DNA of 64,000 nucleotides, taken from contig NZ_CP009506.1 of the NCBI RefSeq assembly GCF_000970085.1, positions 3,100,001 to 3,164,000 of the forward strand, in the 5' to 3' direction. This document shows, in pieces, positions 9,991 through 18,763 of the stretch. Both the position numbers and the translations under genes were made by a program. Positions within the stretch are counted from its first letter, which is position 1. The number at the start of each line of letters is the position of its first letter. The notes beneath the pieces are model-generated. The model had not been told where the DNA came from, did no database searches, and saw nothing but the letters and a program-made list of their open reading frames with translations. The stretch is from Methanosarcina siciliae T4/M (GTDB lineage: Archaea; Halobacteriota; Methanosarcinia; Methanosarcinales; Methanosarcinaceae).

Positions 9991-10097
9991 AAAAGTTATT
10001 GACCTGATAAACTCTTTGAATTGTAATTAAAAATTCATTATTTAAAAACAAGTAACATATATCTAAAAGAAAATTTGCTATTTCAGAGAGGCAGTTT

Positions 10098-11129
10098 ATG
10101 AAATATATATCAAATAAGCATCTCATTATAGTTCTTTTTTCGTTGATATTTACAAGTTTAGTCTATAATGTTGCTATCGAATCTGAGAAGCAAATGTTTA
10201 GGAATATTTATTATCCGATTATGGGAAACAGTGTTTCCAATGTAGTGATCAACGAATCTGGTATCCCAATGATAGATTATGGGTACTCAAACGAAATCTA
10301 TGTTGGTAAACAAATTAATCCTGTTCTAATCAGCCAACAAGCTCTTTATTATGAATATGAATACCAAAGAGGGAATGAAAGTTGTAAAAAATTATTTTTG
10401 AACAATGCAAACTACTTAGTTGAAAGTGCAGTTCAGTATAATAATTATACACTATGGCAATATAATTTCCCTTGGCCACCATATAATTTGACAAGTCCAT
10501 GGGTATCTGCAATGGCACAAGGGCAAGGTGTACAGGCATTAATTAAAGCTTATAATATGACTGGTGAGGATAAATATTTAAATTCTGCACGTTTGGCTCT
10601 TAATTCGTTTTATATTGATGTTGAGAATGGAGGCGTTACTTATAAAGATCGAAATGGTTGGTGGTATGAAGAATACGTAACTGGTACAGACGTGCAACCA
10701 AGAGTTCTTAACGGAATGATCTTCTCATTATTTGGAATCTATGAATACTACAGAATTACAGGGGATGAAGATGCGAAGTTTTTGTTTGATCAGGGGATCA
10801 TTTCTTTAAAGAATAACTTATACAAGTATGATTCAGGAGATTGGACACATTATGATGCAATAGGTAACAAGGCAGGTATATCTTATAATAAAGTACACAT
10901 AAACCAGATGTTACAATTGTACGAAATAACAGGTGATTCATTTTTTAAAGAATATTATGAGAAATTCAACAAATATGACCAAAGTCCAATATCTACTTTA
11001 AAATCTAAAAAGTTGGATTACATATTATACATATCAAACTTTATTTTTTTGTCTTTAACCCTTGAGATGATATCTAGTCTTAAATTTAAAAAATACGTGC
11101 GCAATATTTATAGTCGTCAGATTAAATAA
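10098..11129 (+). CDS. D-glucuronyl C5-epimerase-like protein, membrane anchored
   Basis: This matches the C-terminal catalytic domain of glucuronyl C5-epimerases, which convert D-glucuronate to L-iduronate within heparan or dermatan-type chains. Conserved blocks in order are SPWVSAMAQGQ (133-143), WWYEEY (188-193), LNGMIFSLFGIY (204-215), YDSGDWTHYD (244-253) and YNKVHINQM (263-271); the human enzyme has equivalents LNGF-YSL-GLY, YDTG-YD and YH-HINQ. The tyrosine-rich active-site pattern is therefore present. An N-terminal hydrophobic segment (8-25) and a second near 305-325 suggest an anchored extracytoplasmic enzyme. Substrate and product are not proven; the family also includes bacterial heparosan epimerases. 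Confidence 0.85.
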   Translation: MKYISNKHLIIVLFSLIFTSLVYNVAIESEKQMFRNIYYPIMGNSVSNVVINESGIPMIDYGYSNEIYVGKQINPVLISQQALYYEYEYQRGNESCKKLFLNNANYLVESAVQYNNYTLWQYNFPWPPYNLTSPWVSAMAQGQGVQALIKAYNMTGEDKYLNSARLALNSFYIDVENGGVTYKDRNGWWYEEYVTGTDVQPRVLNGMIFSLFGIYEYYRITGDEDAKFLFDQGIISLKNNLYKYDSGDWTHYDAIGNKAGISYNKVHINQMLQLYEITGDSFFKEYYEKFNKYDQSPISTLKSKKLDYILYISNFIFLSLTLEMISSLKFKKYVRNIYSRQIK

Positions 11130-11253
11130 TGTGATATACTTCGGCTAGAAAAAAGACCAATTATAAAAGTTTAACGTTTTTAATTTTTATATTTATTATA
11201 AATTTATTGTATATCTCATAAAATACGTATATCTATTAGTTTTAAGTGATAAT

Positions 11254-12471
11254 ATGAATAAAGTATTAGTATTGTGTTATGATTTCTCTCCAACAGGTGG
11301 GACTGGTATTTTAAGAACTTTAAAATTTTGTAAATATTTGCCTCAAAATCAATGGATACCAGTAATAATTCACGCAAAAAATAGAAATATATTAAAATTT
11401 TTATCTAATAGTCCCGATATTATGTTCAATTGTAGGAGATATAGTAGTCTCCGATCTAAACTTTTTGAATATATAGGTATCCTTTCTGACCGTTATTTAA
11501 AGAGCTATAGATATATATTTTTGCCAGATATACATATATACACTATAATACCGACCTTCTTAAAAGTTCTCAATATAAGTCGGCGTGAACAGATCGATTT
11601 ATTATATTGTTCATGCTCACCATACAGTTTTGCTATATCAGGAGTTCTTACAAAAAAAATAATTAACAAGCCACTTGTTGTTGATTTACGTGATGCTTGG
11701 ACACTTAATCCTTATGAATATTACCCAACTATATTACATCGTAAGTTTGATGAGATGCTAGAACGATTTGTTTTTAATAATTGTGATAGTATTATTATGG
11801 TTGCAGATGTAATTGAAAATAAATACATAGATAAATATGGGGAAACTGTAAGTAATAAAATTCATACTATACCAAACGGTTTTGATTCTTTAGATCTACA
11901 GTTAATCGAACCAGAAAATGATAAATTTATAATAACATACACAGGGAGCTTTTATGGCATCAGAAAACCAGATTCCTTTTTAAAAGGACTTAAAAGATTT
12001 GTAGAATCTAATAAGCCAAATGATATTGAAATACATTTTTATGGTAATTCTAGTAGATTAGTAGAGGAACTTGTAAATAAATACAACCTTAGTAGATACG
12101 TATTTAGCCATCCATTTATTAAAAATAAAGAAGTCTATTTAATACTAGCCAAGTCACATTTGCTTTTATTTATAGAGCCTTCAAGTGCAACCCCTACTAA
12201 ATTATTTGAATACCTGTCATCGGACAGACCAATTTTAGCAATAATTCCTGAAGGAGAAGCCTCTAAATTGATAAGAAAATATTCTATTTACTCTTGTACT
12301 ACTCCAGAAAGTGAAGATAGAATTGCATTTTTTATTGAGAAATATTATAACTCTTGGAAAAATGGTCTTTTTAAGATACACTCTACACGCACGGAATTCA
12401 TGTCTGAATTTAATCGAGAAAATCTAACTAAGAGGCTTTCAAATATTTTTGATCATTTATGTAATCAGTAA
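11254..12471 (+). CDS. Family 4-like glycosyltransferase
   Basis: A GT-B enzyme with the N-terminal start KVLVLCYDFSPTGGTGILRT, the glycine-rich region common to group 1 transferases, and a C-terminal domain containing ITYTGSFYGIRKPDSFLKG and SSATPTKLFEYLSSDRPILA. In the last segment the usual EX7E acidic pair is replaced by a weaker version, so donor binding may differ. It stands about 120 bases after the epimerase gene in the same orientation. The gene is AT-rich, and the donor is unknown. Confidence 0.82.
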   Translation: MNKVLVLCYDFSPTGGTGILRTLKFCKYLPQNQWIPVIIHAKNRNILKFLSNSPDIMFNCRRYSSLRSKLFEYIGILSDRYLKSYRYIFLPDIHIYTIIPTFLKVLNISRREQIDLLYCSCSPYSFAISGVLTKKIINKPLVVDLRDAWTLNPYEYYPTILHRKFDEMLERFVFNNCDSIIMVADVIENKYIDKYGETVSNKIHTIPNGFDSLDLQLIEPENDKFIITYTGSFYGIRKPDSFLKGLKRFVESNKPNDIEIHFYGNSSRLVEELVNKYNLSRYVFSHPFIKNKEVYLILAKSHLLLFIEPSSATPTKLFEYLSSDRPILAIIPEGEASKLIRKYSIYSCTTPESEDRIAFFIEKYYNSWKNGLFKIHSTRTEFMSEFNRENLTKRLSNIFDHLCNQ

Positions 12472-12503
12472 AACAGCAGATCCAACATAACAAAAGAATT
12501 AAT

Positions 12504-13567
12504 ATGAAAATTCTATCAATAATCGGCGCTCGCCCACAATTCATAAAATGTGCTCCTCTTTTCCGTGCAATTCGCAAAGAGCACGAGGAAATCCTTGTGC
12601 ACACAGGCCAGCACTATGATCCTGAAATGTCCTACATATTTTTTAATGAATTACAAATCCCTGAACCTGATTACAATCTTGGTGTCGGTTCAAGCATCCA
12701 CGGCGAACAAACAGGAAAGATGCTTATTGAAATCGAAAAGATCTTTCTCAAAGAGAAACCGGATCTTGTCCTGGTATACGGAGACACTAATTCCACTCTG
12801 GCAGGAGCACTTACAGCCTCAAAACTACACCTCAAAGTTGCGCATGTAGAGGCAGGTCTTCGCTCTTATGACAGAACCATGCCAGAGGAAATAAACAGAG
12901 TGCTCACAGATCATGTTTCAGACCTTCTTTTTTGTCCCACAGAAACTGCAGTTTTAAACCTTAAAAAAGAAGGGATTACAAGAGGAGTTTATAATGTTGG
13001 AGATGTGATGCTGGATTCTTTAAAATATAATATAAAAGTTGCAGAACGAAAAGCTACGACCCTAGAAGATATGGGACTCAGTTCAAAAGAATATTTAGTT
13101 GCAACTGTCCATCGGGCTTCAAATACTGACAGCCTCAAGAATCTTTCATCTATAGTTAATGCCTTCTGTGATGTTGATATTCCTATCATATTCCCGGTAC
13201 ACCCAAGAACTGAGAAATACTTGAAACATTATGGACTCTGGGACAAATTATGTGAAAAAGTAAAGGTCATTCCTCCTCTTGGATATCTGGAGATGTTAAA
13301 ACTCATGCTCACTCAAAGAAGATCCTTACGGACTCCGGAGGGATTCAGAAGGAAGCATACATACTTGAGGTGCCCTGCATAACCATGAGGGAAAATACTG
13401 AGTGGATGGAAACTGTAGAGGACGGAGAGAATGCACTTGTTGGTGCGGATTATGAGAAAATCATGGATGCAATTTTAAATTTTGAAGGGGCTAAAGTAAA
13501 AGGAAATGTTTTTGGGAATGGGAATGCATGTGTAAATGTTCTTAAAGTTTTAATGACTATTTTTTAA
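12504..13567 (+). pseudogene. wecB: UDP-N-acetylglucosamine 2-epimerase, frameshifted
   Basis: The intact family enzyme interconverts UDP-GlcNAc and UDP-ManNAc. The first frame (12504-13382) gives the N-terminal ~270 residues with IGARPQFIKCAP, HTGQHYD, VYGDTNST and the catalytic region AHVEAGLRSYDRTMPEEINR. Near 13315 the frame shifts: the downstream frame reads KKILTDSGGIQKEAYILEVP and runs to the stop at 13567, giving the usual ~355 residues in total. The likely lesion is one lost base in CTCACTCAAAG. Composition is less AT-rich than the glycosyltransferases before it. Either the gene is dead, or the base is a sequencing error. Confidence 0.88.
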
Positions 13568-13656
13568 AAATAAAAAAGAACGAAATTTAAATATGGGATT
13601 CTGTACAATTGCAACAAATCTACTTTTTGTCATTATTTTTTTAAAAATGTGATAGA

Positions 13657-13810
13657 ATGACATATGATAAATTTATAAAAGAGGTAGGAATTATAGGAAT
13701 CACACAGGTTTTAATCTAACTAGGAGTTCTGCAGTTAGGTCTTAGAATATCGTTTTTAATGACTTGAGACTTTGCCAATTTCACTATTACTACTTTAAAA
13801 TCAAATTAAA
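13657..13810 (+). pseudogene. Remnant of the 5' end of a polysaccharide flippase gene
   Basis: From ATG 13657 the translation reads MTYDKFIKEVGIIGITQVLI and then meets a stop, after which the same frame continues LGVLQLGLRISFL before further stops. The opening resembles, from memory, the N-terminus of Wzx-type oligosaccharide flippases found beside glycosyltransferases in methanogens. Only this start survives, and the ISH3 remnant follows at once. This is a motif-level call on about 35 residues. Confidence 0.4.
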
Positions 13811-14189
13811 AGCATCAAATCCCTTTTATAAGTATCATTGGTATAATCAGCAGCTAATTCATAGCTTTTGCCTGTTTTCAGGGTCTTTATTAGTTCTTGA
13901 AGGATAATCTTTTCATTCGATTTGATCAGTTCTCCATGTTTAGTTTTTTAAGATGGTATCGTAGAGATGTTTCGCAAGCAACATTCTGATACTGTGTTGC
14001 AACAGAATGAACAGAATTCCTGTTGACTGACATACTCAAAACGGTACGAAAAACATCTTCACTTGTAAGAGAACCGTTGATCTTGATTGTCACATGGTCA
14101 GTGAGAAGTCTTAATACGGTATCAATACATCCTTTTGCTTTTAATTCAAGTTTAGGATTATTTCCGGGCTTATATGATAAAAGAGACAT
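13810..14189 (-). pseudogene. ISH3-family transposase remnant (N-terminal part)
   Basis: The 87-residue reading frame at 13926-14189 aligns well with the N-terminus of the ISH3-type transposase at 57.8-58.9 kb: both have a KGCIDTVL/KHCIDLVL opening, HVTI-INGSLT, a NSVHSV box and ACETSLRYHLKKLNM. Beyond its stop, the minus-strand sequence to about 13810 still encodes recognisable text (KTGKSYELA, TNDTY) matching the next block. The catalytic two thirds are missing. It closes the degraded end of the glycan locus. Confidence 0.75.
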
Positions 14190-14209
14190 AGGAGGGGCAT
14201 TTTAATCAT

Positions 14210-14851
14210 ATATAAGGGTATTGGAAAACCGTTTTTATGAGGAAATGAAAATTAGCGAAGTACTGGGGCTATTTAAAAGTCCTCAACCAATTAAAGATAT
14301 TTCAAAACTATAGAAGTTAAAGATAAAGTCGGGAATTAAATGTAAAGTCAAGATATTGATGTGAAGTGTTCGAATAAAAGTAGAAACTGACAAGGGCAAT
14401 TTATTCTGCAAACTCTTTTTTTCAGCAATTTCGGAAAAGGCCGCCCGCTTTGCGGATGGTGAGGCCCCCCTGTTATCAATACGAGGAAGGAAACTACCAG
14501 ATTTGAATCAGCAGTAAACCCTCTTACAAAAATCAGATTCATTTCAAACAATATTTCAAGCAATATGACAGGAATCCTCCTGAGCCGGAAAATGAACTCC
14601 ATATTTTGTAGAAGCGGGATGGAAATTAAAGTCAGGACCCATGAATCTTATTAAATCTCAGAATAGTATATATTATAAAACTCCAGATATTTATCTGGAT
14701 AATTAACAGGTTTACTAAACTGGTTTTAAATCCGATACAAATTCTGATAATTACATTGATTCCGGTAATACCGTTAATTCCGGCAATATGGCAATACCGA
14801 CAATTCCGGTAACACCGGCAATATCTATATTCGTGGATATGAGGCAAAAAA
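14210..14851. other. Intergenic region without a supported gene
   Basis: No reading frame here has support from composition, ribosome binding site or similarity. Two features stand out. A GC-rich hairpin at 14439-14466 (GGCC...GGCC outer, CCGC-TTT-GCGG inner) resembles the one at 17456. The last 100 bases before the TPR gene hold degenerate copies of AATTCCGG and GGTAATACCG. Confidence 0.5.
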
Positions 14852-15694
14852 ATGGCAAAAATGGCAAAAACGCTCAAAACCCTTGAAAAAGCCGCAGAGG
14901 AGAGTACCGGTAAAGGCAGGGTCTTTTTCGATATGGGCAAATATGAAGAAGCCCTGCAGGCTTACGGGGAAGCCGCCGAGACTTGGAAAGAAATGGCAGA
15001 CCTCCTTTTTGAAAATGGGAAAGAGGAGAGTGGAAACATCTTCCTGGGAAAGGTCTTCGAAGCAGAGTCCCGCTGCGGGATGGCTTTTTTCAAGCTTGGA
15101 AAGTACGAAGAAGCCCTGGAAGTCGTTGACAAAGCCCTGGAACTAAAACCCGAAAGCTCCACAGAGTGGTCCAACCGGGGTTTTGTGCTTTCGGCGATGG
15201 GCAGGAATGAAGAGGCACTTGAAGCCTTTGATAAAGCCCTTTCCCTGGACCCCGAATCCCCCAAAATCATGACCAACAAAGGGGTTGTCTATTTCAGGAT
15301 GGGGCTCCTCGAAAAAGCCCTGGAAACCTTTGACAAAGCCCTTGAAGCCGAACCCAAAAAGGCATCTGACTGGGCATGCAAACTTCCCAGATTCAGCTTC
15401 TTTTCCCGAAACAAAGCTCCCATCATGAGACCTGATAATGCTGAGGTCTGGCACTGGAAAGGCAACGTGTTTATGGAACTGGGAGAAAAAGAAAAAGCCC
15501 TGAATTCCTACAAAATGGCTCTGGAAAGCGACCCTGACCACCTGAACTCCCTCCTGTGCGGAGGAGCCCTGCTCTGTGAATTTTCAGAATACAAAGAGGC
15601 TTTCAAGTGCTATGTGAGAGCCCTTAAACTAAGCCCCGGAATCGAAGCTGCAAAACAGGGGAAAGAACTCTGCGAAGAAAAGATTAACCAATGA
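14852..15694 (+). CDS. TPR repeat protein
   Basis: A soluble tetratricopeptide-repeat protein of 280 residues, presumably a protein-interaction scaffold. At least five repeats are visible, with the pattern A-G-YEEAL-A and KALELKPES/KALSLDPES closing helices. After the middle repeats a short irregular segment (KLPRFSFFSRNKAPIMR) interrupts the array before repeats resume. The start ATG at 14852 has only a weak TGAGG upstream; the ATG at 14861 is an alternative. It is GC-richer than the glycan locus, which marks a return to core-type sequence. Partners are unknown. Confidence 0.8.
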   Translation: MAKMAKTLKTLEKAAEESTGKGRVFFDMGKYEEALQAYGEAAETWKEMADLLFENGKEESGNIFLGKVFEAESRCGMAFFKLGKYEEALEVVDKALELKPESSTEWSNRGFVLSAMGRNEEALEAFDKALSLDPESPKIMTNKGVVYFRMGLLEKALETFDKALEAEPKKASDWACKLPRFSFFSRNKAPIMRPDNAEVWHWKGNVFMELGEKEKALNSYKMALESDPDHLNSLLCGGALLCEFSEYKEAFKCYVRALKLSPGIEAAKQGKELCEEKINQ

Positions 15695-15813
15695 ATGTGT
15701 ATCAATCTAACGGAAGGAAGAAGGAAGAAACTTAAAATGTTTATAGTTGCAGAGGCTGTTCGGATACAAAAGGTTAAAAGACTTTAAGCATAAGTTTGCG
15801 TCAGGGGTTAAAA

Positions 15814-16632
15814 ATGGAAGATACACTTCTCACTATTTTTCGGTTGAGCCTATTCGAAACCCTCTGCGTTACAGGCGCTCTTATCCTCACTGGCATGATT
15901 CTCGGAGTACTTGAGCATCGGGCTAATTTTTATGTCCAGAGTGTTTTCGGCATGAAAGGAATTATGGCGACAGCCTGGATAGGCACCCCGATCCACGAAT
16001 CCGGCCACCTGCTTATGTGTTATCTCTTCAAGCACAAAGTAAACGAATTCAAGCTTTTTACCCTGAGGCCTAAAGACGGAGTTCTTGGCTACGTCAACCA
16101 CAGCTGGAACCAGAAAAGCCTTTACCAGAACATAGGGAACTTTTTCATAGGCATGGGCCCCATATTCAGCGGAACCTTCGCCCTGATCCTCGGGATGTCT
16201 CTCTTCCTGCCTGATTCTTTTGCCACCTTTTCAAACTATCTGGCCCTTGATGCCGGGCAGCCTGACTCTCAGACGTTAGCTAGTATTTTAGTGCTGACAG
16301 CCCAGCTTTTTAAAAGCCTTTTTTCGGCAGAAAACCTGACTTCAGCCGGTTTCTGGGTCTATTTGGCTTTTGCAATAGCGATTTCCTCTCACATAGCCCT
16401 GAGCAAAGAAGACCTCAAAGGAGCAGCAAGGGGTCTGTTTACAATTTTCTTTTTCATTTTACTGGCCAATACATTTGCCCTGCTTCTCAATGCTGACTTT
16501 TCCGACTTTTTTAATGAAATCCTTACCTTAAACGTCTACATGCTGGCGTTTGCAATGGTTTCGGTTGTGTTTTCTTCAATCAGGCTGCTTTTAAGTGGTT
16601 TTGCTTATGCGCTTGTGTCCAGAATCAGGTGA
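15814..16632 (+). CDS. Polytopic membrane protein with HExxH motif (M50-like)
   Basis: I do not recognise a named family. The protein has about six hydrophobic segments. Residues 61-65 read HESGH inside a hydrophobic stretch, the zinc-binding signature of intramembrane metalloproteases and related proteins. A GYVNHSWN segment and a GMGPIFSG segment follow, the latter like the conserved GP loop of site-2 protease relatives. A clear NPD-type second motif was not found. The start at ATG 15814 is preferred over an in-frame TTG at 15796 because AGGGG lies just upstream. It could be a protease or a non-catalytic homologue. Confidence 0.65.
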   Translation: MEDTLLTIFRLSLFETLCVTGALILTGMILGVLEHRANFYVQSVFGMKGIMATAWIGTPIHESGHLLMCYLFKHKVNEFKLFTLRPKDGVLGYVNHSWNQKSLYQNIGNFFIGMGPIFSGTFALILGMSLFLPDSFATFSNYLALDAGQPDSQTLASILVLTAQLFKSLFSAENLTSAGFWVYLAFAIAISSHIALSKEDLKGAARGLFTIFFFILLANTFALLLNADFSDFFNEILTLNVYMLAFAMVSVVFSSIRLLLSGFAYALVSRIR

Positions 16633-16849
16633 TGTGAAGCATATTTTCTTCCAATGATTTTCCTATGATTTCCTACTATCCCCACTGATTCCCCTAATAC
16701 TCTCTTTACTATCTTCTCATGTTCAATGTATAAACCGATCAAATGTAAAATTATAGTCCAAATATACCAGAAAATAGAAATACAAAAGAAAATAAAAAAG
16801 AAAGTGTAAAAAAAGAAGAAGATTTTCCTGAACAGCAAGGGGGGATATT

Positions 16850-17218
16850 GTGACAGGTCGAAAAACACACATGACAGCAGGAGTTTTAGTCTCCTTTATC
16901 CTGATCTGGTATATGGTTCCGAAAGGTCTTGTTCTCAGCTCAGTGCTTCTTCCGATAGCTTTAGTGTCCTCTGCCCTTGGAGCCGTGCTGCCTGACCTGA
17001 TCGAGCCTCCCAGAAACCGGCGCCATCGAAAGTTTTTCCATTCGCTTCTTTGCCTCGCACTTTTACTGCTGTATCTTAATCAGACCTGTTTAAGTCTGCT
17101 AACTGCCGGGACGGTAGATGAAGTTACGATCGGAATCTTTTTTGCAGGGGCCGGGTATGCTTCGCATCTGGTGCTTGATGCGCTTACGCCTGCGGGGCTA
17201 CCGGTCGTTGGGTTGTAA
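16850..17218 (+). CDS. YdjM-like membrane-bound metal-dependent hydrolase family protein (DUF457)
   Basis: The start GRKTHMTAGV has the family THxxxG signature. The following GAVLPDLIEPPRNRRHRKFF contains the PD and RxxxHRxxxHS-like metal-ligand pattern, and GYASHLVLDALTPAGLP is the conserved C-terminal SHxxLD-T-G motif. Three to four hydrophobic segments are visible. At 122 residues it is shorter than many members (150-250), ending just after the last motif. It starts at GTG 16850 with GGGGATATT before it. The biochemical role of the family is unknown. Confidence 0.75.
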   Translation: MTGRKTHMTAGVLVSFILIWYMVPKGLVLSSVLLPIALVSSALGAVLPDLIEPPRNRRHRKFFHSLLCLALLLLYLNQTCLSLLTAGTVDEVTIGIFFAGAGYASHLVLDALTPAGLPVVGL

Positions 17219-17455
17219 GTGATTTTGAATTAGTTTTGACCCTGACAACCGTATTCACTATACAGAACCTTTCTTTTCCCGCTCGACGCAGGAGAGCGGT
17301 CGTCTCAAAAAATTGAAGAAACAAAAATGAGAGTGAAAATAGCCGAATTCCCTGCAGGATGTAAATCTATCCTGATATAAATAGAACTTAAACTTTCTAA
17401 AAATACTGGTTTTCAAATCATTCTTTAGTCTCAATTTTCTTTCTGTGTTTTGGGT

Positions 17456-17485
17456 AGGGCCGCCAGACAAGCTGGCGGAGGCCCT
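17456..17485. repeat. GC-rich stem-loop, possible dispersed repeat
   Basis: AGGGCC-GCCAG-ACAAG-CTGGC-GGA-GGCCCT forms an 11-bp stem with a five-base loop and a three-base bulge. A related sequence with the same GGCCGCC...GAGGCCC frame lies at 14439-14469. Both sit in AT-rich intergenic DNA. It could be a transcription-end structure for the 16850 gene or a mobile palindrome. Confidence 0.55.
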
Positions 17486-17658
17486 CTTATATCTCTCTGA
17501 ATTATAAAACTATTTCCGGATTTAATATACCGCTAATCAAATCCAGCTACCTATGATGACTCAAAAATTTTGGAAATTTTCTCCAATAAGGCAACAGGAA
17601 GATTACTGTTAAGCTTCAATCTCTCCAATAATTAACAGTAAACTATAATCTTGGTTTT

Positions 17659-17752
17659 ACTGTTAAATTTTAGCCTTTACAGTACTTTACAGTAAATTCA
17701 ATAACATGAGACCCACTGTTAAATTTCCAAGTTTACAGTACTTTACAGTAAA
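17659..17752. repeat. Two tandem 56-bp repeats rich in ACTGTTAA / TTTACAGTA
   Basis: Copies begin at 17659 and 17715. Each has ACTGTTAAATTT, five variable bases, then TTTACAGTACTTTACAGTAAA, in which a 10-bp unit is itself doubled. A diverged relative (TTACTGTTAAG ... TTAACAGTAAA) precedes them at about 17605-17645. The half-sites are inverted with respect to each other. The array lies between convergent genes, so it is not an obvious promoter operator. Confidence 0.7.
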
Positions 17753-17792
17753 CTCCTCATTGAAGGCTTTAACAATTTAAGAGAAAAGCAGA

Positions 17793-18260
17793 TTAAAAAC
17801 CACTTTCTTTCCCGGTCATCTTTTCAATCTCAATCTTAATCACGCACAGCCTGTTAACCTTCCACTCCTCAAACTCAAAAGGCCCCTTTTTTCCGTAATG
17901 TTCGGAAAGCACGGTAAGTCCCTCGACTTTTTCATTGTAATCCTCCAGAAACTTTGCCTGACCGTGTCCGATAACGCTCCTGTAGCGGACGTTATAATTG
18001 CAGGGGTCATCAGCGGTGATGAGCTCGGTTTCGACAGCTGCTTCAAAACAGACCCTGGGGTTCTTTTTAAGGATCTCTATTTTCCTGCCTTTTTGGGAGC
18101 TGTGGAGGTAGATAGCGTTTTCCTTATAGCCGAAGGACATGGGGACTATGTATGGGGTTTCGGTATCGGAAAGGGCGAGACGGAGGAACCTGGCGGTTGA
18201 AAGGATGGCTTCGATTTGCTGGGGGTCATTGATGAGTTTCTGGCTTCCCATACTATTCAC
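17793..18260 (-). CDS. Pyridoxamine 5'-phosphate oxidase-like / NimA-like flavin protein
   Basis: A 155-residue split-barrel flavin protein. Conserved blocks are the RFLRLALSDTETPYIVPMSFGY start, IYLHSSQKGRKIEIL (the H-A/S-x-G-K-K type FMN-binding segment), NPRVCFEA and YRSVIGHGQA. This pattern matches the NimA/antibiotic-resistance subgroup of FMN-binding proteins rather than PdxH. It acts in the cytoplasm, and the substrate is unknown. It is transcribed alone, facing the 56-bp repeats at its 3' end. Confidence 0.82.
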   Translation of the reverse strand: MNSMGSQKLINDPQQIEAILSTARFLRLALSDTETPYIVPMSFGYKENAIYLHSSQKGRKIEILKKNPRVCFEAAVETELITADDPCNYNVRYRSVIGHGQAKFLEDYNEKVEGLTVLSEHYGKKGPFEFEEWKVNRLCVIKIEIEKMTGKESGF

Positions 18261-18763
18261 CTGAAAGAGATAGTTTGTGAAAAATCCTATAAAATTTACT
18301 AAACTGATAACTCTTCATTTTTATTTAAAATATTACATGTAAAACAATGTCAGATAAGATGAAACTATATCCTCTTCAAATTTCAGTGACAAAGAAATGC
18401 GCAGGAAATTGGATTATCTTTTCCGCTTAATAGATATAAAATTACTAAGAGCGTGTCTTAAAATTCAACTTGATCTCACAACGGAATTTAAAAGGATGAG
18501 ATTTTTGTTTCTTTGACAGTTTTCATAGTTTTTTATTATCTTGTGCATCTAATCAGCTATTTTGTTTCTAAATCTGTTTCTCATAAATACAATTATTATA
18601 TTTTAATATAATATCTAACTAAATAAATAAATGAATAAATATTAATCACAATAATAGTCGTTCGAGCTATTTAGCTACGACTCTTTAATTGAAGAGGTCT
18701 GCTTATACTCTTTAGCAAAAACCTGGTCTCTTCTCCTAATTTGAATTTTGTGGGGATACGTCT
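18261..18763. other. AT-rich intergenic region with left copy of a ~40-bp direct repeat
   Basis: No gene is supported. At 18453-18489 the sequence TGTCTTAAAATTCAACTTGA continues into an ACGGAATTT end. A similar copy lies at 19534-19576 in the same orientation, beyond the C39-like pseudogene. Confidence 0.5.

Noticed and set aside
14348..14602. 84-codon minus-strand frame in the 14.2-14.8 kb spacer
   Set aside because: Crosses a GC-rich hairpin, lacks a ribosome binding site, and has no recognisable similarity.
17600..17760. Possible CRISPR array at the 56-bp repeats
   Set aside because: Only two to three copies, with nearly constant short spacers and internal palindromes; no cas genes in the window.
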